DNA from: Oceanobacillus piezotolerans
GTDB taxonomy: Bacteria > Bacillota > Bacilli > Bacillales > Amphibacillaceae
Assembly (NCBI RefSeq): GCF_003665065.1
Contig: NZ_RCHR01000003.1
Location: 434,001 to 498,000 of the forward strand
Length of the DNA: 64,000 nt
Direction of reading: 5' to 3'
Below, one piece after another: positions 9,144-18,452 of this stretch (position 1 is the stretch's first letter; each line of letters starts with the position of its first letter). Below the pieces are notes generated by a model that was not told the origin of the DNA, ran no database searches, and saw only the letters and a program-made list of their open reading frames with translations. The position numbers and the translations under genes are program-made.

Positions 9144-10502
9144 ATGCTATTTACTACAGAAGAATTATCAAAGTTTTTTACGAACTTTAAAGGCCCGGTT
9201 AGTAATGAAGTTAAAATAGAAGAAGTGAATACAGACAGCAGAATTAAGGTGGAAGAATCTATATTTGTCCCTATTGTAGGAGAGAATTTTGACGGACATC
9301 AATTTGCTGAGCAGGCAATACGTAACGGAGCAGTCGCAGTACTCTGGGATAAATCAAGAGAATTACCGGCATCGGTACCTGAGCAGACTGTTTTTTATTT
9401 TGTGGATGATACAACTGAGGGGCTGCAGCAGCTTGCCTCTCATTTTCGCGATTCTATTAATCCGATTGTAATCGGGATTACGGGCTCAAATGGGAAAACA
9501 ACGACGAAAGATTTAGTTGCATCGATGGTTAAAACAAAGTATGTAACACATCATACAATCGGAAATTTCAACAACCAAATTGGTTTACCCTTGACTATCC
9601 TCGCAATGAAACGAGACACAGAAGTATTAGTATTGGAGATGGGGATGAGTAATTTTGGAGAGATTGAGTTACTTTCAAGAATCGCAAAGCCGGATTACGC
9701 TATCATTACCAATATTGGGGAATCTCATATAGAATTTTTGGGTTCTAGAGAAGGCATTGCTAAAGCAAAACTTGAAATAAGAAGTGGCTTGAAAGAAGGT
9801 GGGCTTTTAATTATTGATGGAGATGAAGAGCTGCTTAGGACCCATCACAATGAAGCAAATGTAGTAACTTGTGGTTTTGGGACTTTTAATGACGTCATTA
9901 TCCAGGACGTTTCTATCTCGTCAAAAGGAACCGCGTTTCGTATAAACGACGAAGAGTATACCATCCCACTTCTCGGGAAGCATCATTCCAAAAATGCGGC
10001 ATATGCGATAATACTCGGTAGAAAATTAAATGTAGATCTTGAAAATAGAAAAAAAGCGCTCTTGAATGTGGAATTAACGTCTATGCGATTCGAATTATTA
10101 AAAGGGAAGAATCAAGTATCTATTATTAATGATGCCTATAATGCCTCTCCAACATCTATGAAAGCGGCGATTGAAGTGGTTAAACAAATGGACGGGTTTA
10201 AGGATAGAGTTGTCATTCTCGGAGATGTGCTGGAATTAGGTGAACATGCAGAACGGTTACATCGCTCTGTAGCAGATGTAATTACTGCACCAGTTTCAGC
10301 GGTGTTTACGCTTGGCGAATATACCCACGTGATCTCAGAGATAATAAGTAAGACAAATCACTCTATCCTTGCTAAGCATTTTCATTCCAGGGAAGAGTTA
10401 GTAGATGCACTTAAACCGTATCTAAGAGAAGATTGTTTATTATTATTTAAAGCATCAAGAGGATTAAAATTTGAATCCATCATAAATAAAATCTTACAAT
10501 AG
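9144..10502 (+). CDS. murF: UDP-MurNAc-tripeptide:D-Ala-D-Ala ligase MurF
   Basis: 452 residues. Completes the cytoplasmic pentapeptide precursor by adding D-alanyl-D-alanine with ATP. Motifs: P-loop [13 protein letters not shown] (about residue 108), the HHTIGNFNNQIGLPLT block typical of MurF, MGMSNFGEI, and IINDAYNASPTSMKAA in the C-terminal part. AAGGGAG, which overlaps the murE stop, provides the ribosome binding site, so the two genes are probably translated from one transcript. Length is normal. Confidence 0.97.
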   Translation: MLFTTEELSKFFTNFKGPVSNEVKIEEVNTDSRIKVEESIFVPIVGENFDGHQFAEQAIRNGAVAVLWDKSRELPASVPEQTVFYFVDDTTEGLQQLASHFRDSINPIVIGITGSNGKTTTKDLVASMVKTKYVTHHTIGNFNNQIGLPLTILAMKRDTEVLVLEMGMSNFGEIELLSRIAKPDYAIITNIGESHIEFLGSREGIAKAKLEIRSGLKEGGLLIIDGDEELLRTHHNEANVVTCGFGTFNDVIIQDVSISSKGTAFRINDEEYTIPLLGKHHSKNAAYAIILGRKLNVDLENRKKALLNVELTSMRFELLKGKNQVSIINDAYNASPTSMKAAIEVVKQMDGFKDRVVILGDVLELGEHAERLHRSVADVITAPVSAVFTLGEYTHVISEIISKTNHSILAKHFHSREELVDALKPYLREDCLLLFKASRGLKFESIINKILQ

Positions 10503-10542
10503 TATTTTTTATACATGACGGTAGAGTACGAGGAGGGAAAGA

Positions 10543-11529
10543 ATGAATTCAACAATTATCCTAATAACTATTGCAATTTCATTTTTAATAACTGTCCTGA
10601 TATCTCCAGTCTTTATTCCTTTATTAAGAAGGCTGAAATTTGGACAAAGTATCAGAGAAGAAGGTCCGAAATCACATATTAGTAAAACCGGTACCCCAAC
10701 GATGGGAGGTATTATGATTGTTCTAAGCATCGTCATTACTTCCTTAATTATGGGATTTAAAGTATTGGGCCAGAATATTGGTTATGAGTTCTGGCTGCTA
10801 ATATTTGTCTTGCTTGGCTATGGGCTATTAGGCTTCTTAGATGACTTTATAAAAGTAGCAATGAAGCGTAATTTAGGCTTAACTTCAGGTCAGAAGATGT
10901 TAGGGCAAATTGTCATTGCACTTATCTTTTACTTTATTTTAAGAGCAGAAGGATTTTCTACATATATTCAAATTCCAGGTACAGACCTGCAATTTGATTT
11001 TGGATGGTTCTATGCAATTTTAATTCTAATTATGTTAGTAGGCTCCTCTAATGCTGTAAATTTAACGGATGGACTTGATGGTTTGCTTGCTGGTACAGCA
11101 GCTATTGCTTTTGGTGCCTATGCTATTATTTCTCTCTATATTGGAAATCATACAGAAGTTGCAATATTCTCATTAGGAGTCGTTGGTGCGCTTCTTGGAT
11201 TCCTAGTCTTTAATGCACATCCTGCGAAGGTATTTATGGGGGATACAGGTTCATTGGCATTAGGAGGAGCAATTGCTGCCACTGCTATCCTGACAAAAAC
11301 AGAAATTTTACTTGTTATTATTGGCGGGGTTTTTGTTATTGAAACATTATCCGTTATTATTCAGGTTATATCCTTTAAAACAACCGGTAAAAGAGTGTTT
11401 AAAATGAGTCCGTTACATCATCATTATGAATTAGTCGGATGGTCAGAATGGAGAGTAGTGACTACATTTTGGTTGGTTGGACTTTTATTTGCAGCACTTG
11501 GAATCTATATTGAGGTGGGCTTATCTTGA
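10543..11529 (+). CDS. mraY: Phospho-MurNAc-pentapeptide transferase MraY
   Basis: 328 residues, polytopic membrane enzyme. Transfers phospho-MurNAc-pentapeptide to undecaprenyl phosphate, giving lipid I. About ten hydrophobic segments; conserved cytoplasmic motifs [16 protein letters not shown], the acidic FLDDFIKV (with the paired Asp needed for catalysis), [12 protein letters not shown], and the histidine-rich [15 protein letters not shown] loop. A strong GAGGAGGG precedes ATG 10543. The stop overlaps the murD TTG start. Confidence 0.97.
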   Translation: MNSTIILITIAISFLITVLISPVFIPLLRRLKFGQSIREEGPKSHISKTGTPTMGGIMIVLSIVITSLIMGFKVLGQNIGYEFWLLIFVLLGYGLLGFLDDFIKVAMKRNLGLTSGQKMLGQIVIALIFYFILRAEGFSTYIQIPGTDLQFDFGWFYAILILIMLVGSSNAVNLTDGLDGLLAGTAAIAFGAYAIISLYIGNHTEVAIFSLGVVGALLGFLVFNAHPAKVFMGDTGSLALGGAIAATAILTKTEILLVIIGGVFVIETLSVIIQVISFKTTGKRVFKMSPLHHHYELVGWSEWRVVTTFWLVGLLFAALGIYIEVGLS

Positions 11530-12875
11530 AAACACTAAATAATTTTCCGTATCATAGTGCACTGGTATTAGGCTTAGCTAAAAGCGGATCTGCTGCTGCA
11601 AAGGCATTATTACAAAACGGAATATATGTACGAGTTAATGATATGAAAGCAAATAAAGAAGATGAGGTCGTTCAGGAGCTTATCAAGATGGGGGCTGAGG
11701 CTGTTGTTGGCTCTCATCCTCTTGAAGTTTTAAATGGGATGGATCTCCTGGTTAAGAATCCAGGTATTCCCTATGATAATCCTATTGTTAAAGAAGCAAT
11801 GAAAAGGAATATTCCAATCATAACGGAGATTGAGTTAGCTTATCGTCTAACAGAAAGCCCAATTGTCGGTATTACTGGTTCAAACGGAAAGACAACAACA
11901 ACTACCCTTATTTCAGACATTTTAAATGAGGATGGGCAAGGAGTTAAGGTTGCAGGTAATATAGGAATTGTAGCAACAGAAATAGCGCAGAATCTACAGG
12001 AAAATGAAACTCTTGTATTAGAATTATCGTCTTTCCAGTTACAAGGAATTATCGATTTTAGACCTAAAATTGCAGTGTTACTAAATATATTTGAAGCGCA
12101 TCTTGATTATCATAAAACCCTTGAAAATTACATTATGTCTAAATGTAATATATTCTCTAACCAGAAGGAAACTGATTATTTGGTTTACAATGCGGATGAC
12201 CCTATATTAGAGCGTGAAGTTAAGAATGCAAAAGCTATCTTAGTTCCGTTCTCTGTGTCTAAAAAGGTAGAGAACGGTGCTTATGTGGAAGGAAACACGG
12301 TTTATTTTAAGGGCGAGAAAATAATGGACCGCGACAAGATTGTTCTAGTAGGAGAACATAATTTAGAGAATGTCTTAGCAGCAATTGCTGCTGCAAAATT
12401 ACAAGGCGTGGATAATAGCAGTATTCAGCAAGTATTAACTACGTTTACTGGTGTTAAGCATAGGCTTCAATTTGTTACAAATATGAATGGGCGTCAATTC
12501 TATAATGATTCTAAAGCAACGAATGTTCTTGCTACACAGAAGGCACTTTCCTCTTTTGAAAAACCAGTTATTTTATTGGCTGGTGGTTTAGATCGGGGAA
12601 ATGAGTTTAATGAACTTGAACCCTATTTAAATCATGTAAAAGCAATGGTACTGTTTGGGGAAACAAAGGAAAAATTGAAAGCATTAGGCCAAAAATTGGA
12701 AATTCCTTCTATTAATATAGTAGAAAATGTAGAAGAAGCAGTAGAAAAGGCTTATCAAGTTTCTGATGAAGGAGATGTTATCTTACTGTCCCCCGCTTGT
12801 GCCAGCTGGGATCAGTATCGGACATTCGAAGAAAGAGGTGACATGTTTGTCCAAGCCGTGCATAGACTAATGTAG
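11526..12875 (+). CDS. murD: UDP-MurNAc-L-Ala:D-Glu ligase MurD
   Basis: 449 residues. Adds D-glutamate to UDP-MurNAc-L-alanine with ATP. N-terminal Rossmann-like motif [12 protein letters not shown]-loop [12 protein letters not shown] (about residue 116), the [10 protein letters not shown] block, [11 protein letters not shown]-like region, YNDSKATN, and the C-terminal [18 protein letters not shown]. The start is TTG 11526, overlapping the mraY stop, with GAGGTGGG six bases upstream. In B. subtilis spoVE follows, as here, but a terminator-like hairpin now separates the two genes. Confidence 0.96.
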   Translation: MKTLNNFPYHSALVLGLAKSGSAAAKALLQNGIYVRVNDMKANKEDEVVQELIKMGAEAVVGSHPLEVLNGMDLLVKNPGIPYDNPIVKEAMKRNIPIITEIELAYRLTESPIVGITGSNGKTTTTTLISDILNEDGQGVKVAGNIGIVATEIAQNLQENETLVLELSSFQLQGIIDFRPKIAVLLNIFEAHLDYHKTLENYIMSKCNIFSNQKETDYLVYNADDPILEREVKNAKAILVPFSVSKKVENGAYVEGNTVYFKGEKIMDRDKIVLVGEHNLENVLAAIAAAKLQGVDNSSIQQVLTTFTGVKHRLQFVTNMNGRQFYNDSKATNVLATQKALSSFEKPVILLAGGLDRGNEFNELEPYLNHVKAMVLFGETKEKLKALGQKLEIPSINIVENVEEAVEKAYQVSDEGDVILLSPACASWDQYRTFEERGDMFVQAVHRLM

Positions 12876-12944
12876 TAGGGGCTTGTAAACATGTGATAGT
12901 TCAAAATGCTTGGGAAATATCTGAACGATCTTTAAAATATTTTG

Positions 12945-12981
12945 CCCCTATCTATCTTGTTGGATAAAGGGGTGTTTTTTT
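12945..12981 (+). promoter_or_regulatory. Terminator-like hairpin over the spoVE ribosome binding site
   Basis: CCCC and TATC (12945-12952) pair with GATA and GGGG (12963-12972) with a 2-base bulge; seven T residues follow (12975-12981). The right arm contains the spoVE Shine-Dalgarno AAAGGGG, and the T run reaches into the TTG start codon. It could terminate the murD transcript, sequester the spoVE start, or both. The stem is imperfect, so confidence is moderate. Confidence 0.5.
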
Positions 12982-14092
12982 GTTTAAGAAACGCTTAAAT
13001 GACCAGAGTAAACCTGATTATATGTTATTAATCGTCATTATCGCCTTATTAACAATCGGAGTAGTGATGGTATACAGTTCCTCCTATATATGGGCAGAGT
13101 ATAAATTTAATGATGCCTTTTATTTCCTAAAGAGACAATTATTATTTGCTGGTGCTGGTGTGGTCTCTATGTTAATTGTTATGTTTATTCCCTATAGTAC
13201 TTGGAAAAGATACTCGAAGTTGATCTTAATCACTTGTTTTATATTACTAATTATTGTTCTCATACCAGGTATCGGCTTAGTTAGAGGGGGAGCACAAAGC
13301 TGGATTGGAGTAGGTGCCTTTAGTATTCAGCCTTCTGAATTTATGAAACTAGGGCTTATTATCTTTTTAGCTAGCATTCTATCAAGTAAACAAAAATATA
13401 TTACCTCCTTCAGAAAAGGGTTTGTTCCTTCTTTGTTACTTGTTTTTACGGCGTTTGGATTAATTATGTTACAACCAGATTTAGGTACAGGTATGGTACT
13501 CGTGTTATCTTGTATGGTTATGATATTTGTTTGTGGAGCCAGATTATCTCATTTTATTGGACTAGCCTTATTAGGCGTTCTTGGCTTAGTTGGTTTAATT
13601 GCTTCTGCCCCGTACCGGATTGATAGAATTACAGCTTTTTTAAACCCTTGGGAAGACCCACTGGGTGATGGCTTCCAAATTATTCAATCTCTTTACGCAA
13701 TTGGGCCAGGTGGTTTAATGGGACTAGGTCTAGGGAAAAGCTTACAGAAATATTTTTATTTACCAGAGCCACAAAATGACTTTATTTTTGCAATTGTAGC
13801 GGAAGAATTGGGATTTATTGGAGGTTCCCTTGTATTATTTTTATTTTTGTTATTATTATGGAGAGGAATTAAAATATCGCTGGAAGCACCTGATTTATTC
13901 GGAAGATTACTTGGCTTAGGCATCGTTTCAATGCTTGCTATTCAAGCGATGATCAATATAAGTGTAGTTATTGGATTAATTCCTGTTACAGGCATTACCT
14001 TGCCATTCTTAAGTTATGGGGGATCATCATTAACTTTAACTCTTTGTTCAGTGGGTATATTATTAAACATTAGTATCTATTCAAAAATGTAG
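12980..14092 (+). CDS. spoVE: SEDS-family glycosyltransferase SpoVE
   Basis: 370 residues, polytopic, with about ten transmembrane segments. SEDS proteins polymerise glycan strands from lipid II together with a class B PBP; SpoVE pairs with SpoVD for cortex synthesis. Signature blocks: SWIGVGAFSIQPSEFMKL, QPDLGTG, ITAFLNPWEDPLGDGFQIIQS, and the C-terminal PVTGITLPFLSYGGSS. Close resemblance to B. subtilis SpoVE throughout, rather than FtsW. The start appears to be TTG 12980 (MFKKRLN) with AAAGGGG before it. Unlike B. subtilis, murG and murB do not follow; divIB is next. Confidence 0.92.
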   Translation: MFKKRLNDQSKPDYMLLIVIIALLTIGVVMVYSSSYIWAEYKFNDAFYFLKRQLLFAGAGVVSMLIVMFIPYSTWKRYSKLILITCFILLIIVLIPGIGLVRGGAQSWIGVGAFSIQPSEFMKLGLIIFLASILSSKQKYITSFRKGFVPSLLLVFTAFGLIMLQPDLGTGMVLVLSCMVMIFVCGARLSHFIGLALLGVLGLVGLIASAPYRIDRITAFLNPWEDPLGDGFQIIQSLYAIGPGGLMGLGLGKSLQKYFYLPEPQNDFIFAIVAEELGFIGGSLVLFLFLLLLWRGIKISLEAPDLFGRLLGLGIVSMLAIQAMINISVVIGLIPVTGITLPFLSYGGSSLTLTLCSVGILLNISIYSKM

Positions 14093-14205
14093 GATTATGA
14101 ATTGGAAAAAACTGTTGTGAATTTTTATGAAAAATCTTGTTAAACAAATGATTGGAGACTATATGTTTTATCATGTTTTATGATATAATTCAAATAACTG
14201 AATTT

Positions 14206-14233
14206 AAACGGCATACATTTGCCGTTTGTTCTT
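14206..14233 (+). terminator. Possible intrinsic terminator after spoVE
   Basis: AAACGGCA (14206-14213) pairs perfectly with TGCCGTTT (14220-14227) around a 6-base loop, followed by a T-rich but interrupted tract. A TATAAT at 14184-14189 just before it has no convincing -35 partner. Confidence 0.45.
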
Positions 14234-14261
14234 TTAATTCTTGAAAAAGGAAGAAATGGGG

Positions 14262-15083
14262 ATGAGTAATAAAAACATTGTTTCGATTGAGGATCGAATT
14301 CCAAAATTGAAACAAGCCCGTAAGAAAAAAGCAAACCGCAGATTAGTTTTTTATCTATCAATCTTCTTTCTATTAATATCTATTATTGTATATTTACAAT
14401 CACCATTAAGTCATGTAAGAACGATTAATGTAACTGGAAATATACATGTGGCTGATGACATTATTATCAATGAGAGTAAAATAACAACAGATAGTAATAT
14501 GTGGATGGTGGATTTAGAAGGGATTCAGAGCGCGATTAAGAAGAACCCTATAATTGACCAGGTTGAGGTTAAAAGGTCTTTGCCCTGGACGATAGATATC
14601 CAAGTAACGGAGCATGAACTTGTTGGATACAATAAAGTAGAAAGAGATTATTATCCTATTTTAGGGAATGGACATGTTCTAAAAGAGTTGGGTAATCCCA
14701 CTTATAATGGAAGTTCACCTATATTAATAGGTTTTACAGAAGAAGATTATCTACATAAAATGGCAACAGAACTGAACCAATTGCCATCTAGCATCTCCAA
14801 ACTTATTTCTGAGGTCCATTGGAGTCCTACAGAGGACAATAATAACCGGATTTACCTTTACATGAATGACGGCTACATTGTTGAAGGCACAATGCGTGAC
14901 TTTGCGGAAAAGATGGAAGTTTATCCATCTATCGTGTCTCAATTGGACCCGGAAGTGGAAGGGATTATACATATTGGAGTTGGCGTCTATTTTGAATCCT
15001 TCGAGGAAGTCGCTCCCTCTGATAATGAGAGCACAGAAACAGAAGAGGTTCCTAATGAGGATGACGAATCAGCGGAAGAATAA
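14262..15083 (+). CDS. divIB: Cell division protein DivIB (FtsQ family)
   Basis: 273 residues. A bitopic divisome protein that stabilises FtsL and DivIC. Basic cytoplasmic N-terminus with the conserved IVSIEDRIPKLKQ-RKKKANRR block, transmembrane segment (about 32-50), POTRA domain beginning LSHVRTINVTGN, then the beta domain with RIYLYMNDGYIVEGT, and an acidic disordered tail. ATG 14262 is preferred to ATG 14256 because AAAGGAAG is better spaced from it. In B. subtilis murG-murB precede and ylxW-ylxX-sbp follow this gene; here all are missing from the locus. Confidence 0.94.
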   Translation: MSNKNIVSIEDRIPKLKQARKKKANRRLVFYLSIFFLLISIIVYLQSPLSHVRTINVTGNIHVADDIIINESKITTDSNMWMVDLEGIQSAIKKNPIIDQVEVKRSLPWTIDIQVTEHELVGYNKVERDYYPILGNGHVLKELGNPTYNGSSPILIGFTEEDYLHKMATELNQLPSSISKLISEVHWSPTEDNNNRIYLYMNDGYIVEGTMRDFAEKMEVYPSIVSQLDPEVEGIIHIGVGVYFESFEEVAPSDNESTETEEVPNEDDESAEE

Positions 15084-15188
15084 TTACTTTTGATGGTCAT
15101 ACTCATGAAATCTATTACGAAATGTTTATAAGTGAATTCTATTGGCTGATATAAGGAATAAACTTTCCTGTCGGTATTAGTGTAACTA

Positions 15189-15225
15189 GGCATTCGCTCA
15201 AGAGCTTGACCGAATGCCAAGTTTT
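15189..15225 (+). terminator. Intrinsic terminator after divIB
   Basis: GGCATTCG (15189-15196) pairs with CGAATGCC (15211-15218); inside it CAAG pairs with CTTG. A GTTTT tract follows closely. It separates divIB from the ftsA promoter region. Confidence 0.65.
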
Positions 15226-15236
15226 CTAAAAAAATT

Positions 15237-15264
15237 AAAGGAATATACCTTTAATTTGTTGAAA
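15237..15264 (+). promoter_or_regulatory. Sigma-H-like promoter for ftsAZ
   Basis: AAAGGAATA (15237-15245) fits the sigma-H -35 consensus RNAGGAWWW at every position. After 12 bases GTTGAAA (15258-15264) fits the -10 consensus RNNGAAT except for the last base. In B. subtilis ftsAZ is known to have a sigma-H promoter that raises FtsA/FtsZ at the onset of sporulation. The -35 also lies in a 9-bp inverted repeat (15233-15241 with 15248-15256). Confidence 0.6.
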
Positions 15265-15295
15265 TAACTAGAGTATTAATCCTTTTTAAAGCTGT

Positions 15296-15315
15296 AATTA
15301 TTTCAAGAAATAATT
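15296..15315. promoter_or_regulatory. Palindrome upstream of ftsA
   Basis: AATTATTTC and GAAATAATT form a perfect 9-bp inverted repeat with a 2-base spacer, about 30 bases downstream of the presumed sigma-H -10. It could be an operator or a leader hairpin; no factor can be assigned. Confidence 0.4.
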
Positions 15316-15375
15316 GGTAGTTGAGCATACATTAACAAAAGTCTAAGGTGTATGCTGAATTTGGAGGTGCCTTCT

Positions 15376-16668
15376 TTGAATAACAGTGAAATAATAGTAA
15401 GTCTTGATATTGGAACATCTAAAATTAAAGTAATTATTGGGGAAGTATTAAATGATTCCCTTAATATTATTGGTGTTGGTACTGCAAAATCAAAAGGCAT
15501 GAAAAAAGGTACCATCGTAGATATAGATCAAACGGTTCAATCCATTCGAAATGCTGTTGAGCAAGCAGAAAGAATGGTTGGAATGCATATAGAAAGTGTT
15601 GTAGTTGGAATTAATGGCAGTCATATAGGTCTTCAACCTTGTCATGGTGTTGTAGCGGTACAAAGCGAGAACCGTGAAATAGGGGATGAAGATATAAAAA
15701 GAGTGATTGATGGCGCACAAGTGGTATCTGTCCCTCCTGAGCGTGAGATTATTGATGTTATTCCTAAACAATTTATTGTAGATGGTTTAGATGAGATTAC
15801 GGACCCAAGAGGGATGATTGGTGTCCGTTTAGAAATGGAAGGAACGATCATTACTTGTTCTAAAACCGTCTTACATAATATTCTAAAATGTGTTGAAAGA
15901 GCCAATCTGCAAGTAGCTGACATTTGTCTACAGCCCCTTGCTGCAGGTACAATAGCTTTATCTCCTGATGAAAAAAATATGGGAGTAGCACTTATTGAGG
16001 TTGGTGCAGGCTGTACAACTGTATCTGTCTTCGAGAGCGATGGGCTGCAAGCTACAAGTGTCTTAAGTTTAGGTGGTAACAATATTACCAAAGATTTATC
16101 GATAGGGTTAAGGACCACTACAGAAGAAGCAGAAGATGCAAAGCTGAATTACGGACATGCATTTTATGATGATGCACAGGAAGATGAAACTTTCGATGTC
16201 TCTGTAATTGGAAGTAATCAGAAACAGACTTATAATCAGCTGGAAATTGCCGATATGATTGAAGCGAGACTTGAAGAAATTTATGCCTTTGCCGAAAGAG
16301 AAATTAGGAAAGCCGGGTTTAACGAACTTCCTGGTGGATATGTATTGACTGGTGGTACAATGGCTATGCCTGGTGTATTAGAATTGGCACAAGATTTATT
16401 CCATTCTAACGTACGTATAGCTATTCCCGATTATATTGGAGTCAGAGAGCCTCAATTTACCGCGGGGGTTGGTATACTGCAATTTGCTTATCAAAATGCA
16501 AAAATTCAAGGCAAAGAGTTCTTCCCTGCTGTGGTATCTGAGACACATGAACCAGTAAAACCAAAACGTCATTCAAATTCTAATCAAGTAAAAAATCATG
16601 AACCAAAAGAGAAGAAAAAGAAAGAATCTGGAAAAGTAGCAAATCTATTTAAATATTTCTTTGATTGA
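15376..16668 (+). CDS. ftsA: Cell division protein FtsA
   Basis: 430 residues. Actin-like ATPase that anchors FtsZ to the membrane. N-terminal phosphate-1 motif SLDIGTSKIKV, SHS2/1C domain around residues 85-165, and phosphate-2 region VALIEVGAGCTT. The C-terminal lysine-rich linker (about 395-420) ends in a short amphipathic helix, VANLFKYFFD, the expected membrane-targeting sequence. The start is TTG 15376 (MNNSEIIVSLD), matching the B. subtilis N-terminus, with GGAGG at 15363-15367. An in-frame ATG at 15352 lies upstream of that ribosome binding site and is rejected. Confidence 0.96.
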   Translation: MNNSEIIVSLDIGTSKIKVIIGEVLNDSLNIIGVGTAKSKGMKKGTIVDIDQTVQSIRNAVEQAERMVGMHIESVVVGINGSHIGLQPCHGVVAVQSENREIGDEDIKRVIDGAQVVSVPPEREIIDVIPKQFIVDGLDEITDPRGMIGVRLEMEGTIITCSKTVLHNILKCVERANLQVADICLQPLAAGTIALSPDEKNMGVALIEVGAGCTTVSVFESDGLQATSVLSLGGNNITKDLSIGLRTTTEEAEDAKLNYGHAFYDDAQEDETFDVSVIGSNQKQTYNQLEIADMIEARLEEIYAFAEREIRKAGFNELPGGYVLTGGTMAMPGVLELAQDLFHSNVRIAIPDYIGVREPQFTAGVGILQFAYQNAKIQGKEFFPAVVSETHEPVKPKRHSNSNQVKNHEPKEKKKKESGKVANLFKYFFD

Positions 16669-16720
16669 GCAATAAAATTTCAATAGGTTGATTTTGCATA
16701 TAGTTTAGGAGGAACCAAAA

Positions 16721-17917
16721 ATGTTAGAGTTTGATACAAATATGGAGGAACTAGCAAATATAAAAGTAATCGGCGTTGGTGGAGGCGGAAATAATGCTGT
16801 AAACCGAATGATAGAACATGGTGTTGAAGGTGTGGAATTTATTGCTGTCAACACAGATGCACAAGCACTGAATCTTTCAAAAGCTGAAATTAAAATTCAA
16901 ATAGGCGGGAAATTGACACGTGGATTAGGAGCGGGTGCTAATCCTGAAGTTGGAAAAAAAGCAGCTGAAGAAAGTAAAGAACAAATTGAAGAAGTACTGC
17001 AAGGTGCGGATATGGTATTTGTTACTGCCGGAATGGGTGGTGGTACTGGAACTGGTGCTGCTCCGGTTATCGCTCAAGTAGCCAAAGATTTAGGTGCTTT
17101 GACGGTAGGTGTTGTAACAAGACCTTTCTCTTTTGAAGGAAGAAGACGCTCTACGCAGGCAATTTCCGGTATCGATTCTTTAAAAGAAGCAGTAGATACA
17201 TTGATTGTTATTCCTAATGATCGATTACTTGAAATAGTAGATAAGAATACTCCTATGCTAGAGGCTTTCCGTGAAGCTGATAACGTATTAAGACAAGGTG
17301 TTCAAGGTATTTCCGATTTGATTGCAAAACCAGGCCTTATCAATGTGGACTTTGCTGACGTGAAAACCATTATGCATGATAAAGGCTCTGCTTTAATGGG
17401 TATTGGGATTGCAACTGGGGAAACAAGAGCAACAGAGGCTGCGAAAAAGGCTATTTCCTCCCCATTACTTGAAACGTCCATTGATGGTGCACATGGCATT
17501 TTAATGAATATTACTGGTGGTACGAACCTAAGCCTTTATGAAGTACAGGAAGCTGCCGATCTAGTAACTTCTGCTGCTGATAAAGAAGTGAATGTAATCT
17601 TTGGTTCTGTAATCAATGAGAACTTATCGGACGAAATTGTTGTAACAGTTATCGCAACAGGTTTTGATGAAATTACGAAGAAACCTGAACACAGTCACAG
17701 ACAACAACGTCCAGTGGTTAATTATAAACAGCATGCTGCCACAAATGAAGAAACAATACAAAGAGAACAGGCACCAAGAGAGCAAGCTCCACGAGAAAGA
17801 GAGCAATCATCTAGAGAACAGCAGGCACCTAGAGAACAAATCCAACGTCCAAGACAAGAAGAGGACGAGCTTGATATTCCAACATTCTTAAGAAACCGGA
17901 ATAGAAATAGAAGATAA
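16721..17917 (+). CDS. ftsZ: Cell division protein FtsZ
   Basis: 398 residues. Tubulin-like GTPase that forms the Z ring. Nucleotide-binding [11 protein letters not shown] (about 20-30), tubulin signature GGGTGTG (106-112), T7 synergy loop with [11 protein letters not shown], then a variable linker and the conserved C-terminal peptide [14 protein letters not shown] followed by basic residues, which binds FtsA, SepF and other partners. The linker (about residues 350-380) contains short tandem repeats of the type REQAP/SREQ. AGGAGG lies 9 bases before ATG 16721. A strong terminator follows at 18024. Confidence 0.98.
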   Translation: MLEFDTNMEELANIKVIGVGGGGNNAVNRMIEHGVEGVEFIAVNTDAQALNLSKAEIKIQIGGKLTRGLGAGANPEVGKKAAEESKEQIEEVLQGADMVFVTAGMGGGTGTGAAPVIAQVAKDLGALTVGVVTRPFSFEGRRRSTQAISGIDSLKEAVDTLIVIPNDRLLEIVDKNTPMLEAFREADNVLRQGVQGISDLIAKPGLINVDFADVKTIMHDKGSALMGIGIATGETRATEAAKKAISSPLLETSIDGAHGILMNITGGTNLSLYEVQEAADLVTSAADKEVNVIFGSVINENLSDEIVVTVIATGFDEITKKPEHSHRQQRPVVNYKQHAATNEETIQREQAPREQAPREREQSSREQQAPREQIQRPRQEEDELDIPTFLRNRNRNRR

Positions 17918-18023
17918 TAAAGTGAGTTCAAGAGTTTTTCGATACCTTGGTATTTATTTTTCCTGCCCGTCAAAATACTCTTATTGAATTCACATTTAGC
18001 CGGATATTTTCAGGTCACATAGT

Positions 18024-18063
18024 AAATAGCTATGCAGTTTTATGCTGCATAGCTATTTTTTTT
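18024..18063 (+). terminator. Intrinsic terminator after ftsZ
   Basis: A perfect 14-bp stem (18024-18037 with 18045-18058) with a 7-base loop runs into eight T residues. It ends the division cluster transcript. The 106 bp between the ftsZ stop and this hairpin contain no gene. Confidence 0.92.
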
Positions 18064-18136
18064 CGCAGGTTAACTGGCTGTTAATGAAAAGGAGATTTAG
18101 AAAACAAGAATTGTAATTAGGGAACTAACAGCTAGT

Positions 18137-18240
18137 CAAACGCCCGATTCGTTCAAAGGCCTGCGGGTCTCTCCTTATGGTACTACGCTCAGTGGAGGAG
18201 AAAGTAATCCCACTGAGTGAGGTTTCACTTTATCTCCACG
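18137..18240. repeat. Hairpin repeat, family B, copy 2
   Basis: It opens with CAAACGCCCGATTCGTT as at 1041. The core is an 8-bp inverted repeat CTCAGTGG/CCACTGAG (about 18188-18195 and 18209-18216). The right-hand side GTGAGGTTTCACTTT and the CTCCAC tail match copy 1 with substitutions. It stands in the ftsZ-spoIIGA gap, where B. subtilis carries bpr. No reading frame is shared by the two copies. Confidence 0.55.
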
Positions 18241-18287
18241 TTGCATACTTCCACTAGAAAACTATTCTTAGAGAAAGCTGATTTACC

Positions 18288-18294
18288 TCCGACA
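18288..18294 (-). promoter_or_regulatory. Candidate Spo0A box upstream of spoIIGA
   Basis: On the minus strand this reads TGTCGGA, six of seven matches to the 0A box TGTCGAA, about 90 bases before the expected start of spoIIGA transcription. Two poorer matches overlap the -35 and the spacer. The distance fits the upstream Spo0A site of the B. subtilis spoIIG promoter; binding is inference. Confidence 0.45.
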
Positions 18295-18341
18295 TTCTTA
18301 TCAATAAGTAGTTAAAATAAGCTCAATTTTGCATACAAGAA

Positions 18342-18374
18342 TTGACAGACTTTGCTTGTCATTTTAGATATACT
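18342..18374 (+). promoter_or_regulatory. spoIIG promoter with over-long spacer
   Basis: A perfect -35 TTGACA (18342-18347) and a good -10 TATACT (18369-18374) are 21 bp apart. The B. subtilis spoIIG promoter is known for consensus-like elements with an over-long spacer that makes it depend on phosphorylated Spo0A. The same design is visible here. Confidence 0.7.
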
Positions 18375-18452
18375 TTTAAAAAAAGATAAGATAATGAAAG
18401 AAAAAAAAGGAATAGAAACAGTTCTTAAAGGTAGAAGAGAGGAAGTTTACTA

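Noticed and set aside
14184-14189. TATAAT before divIB as a promoter
   Set aside because: No acceptable -35 element 16-18 bp upstream.
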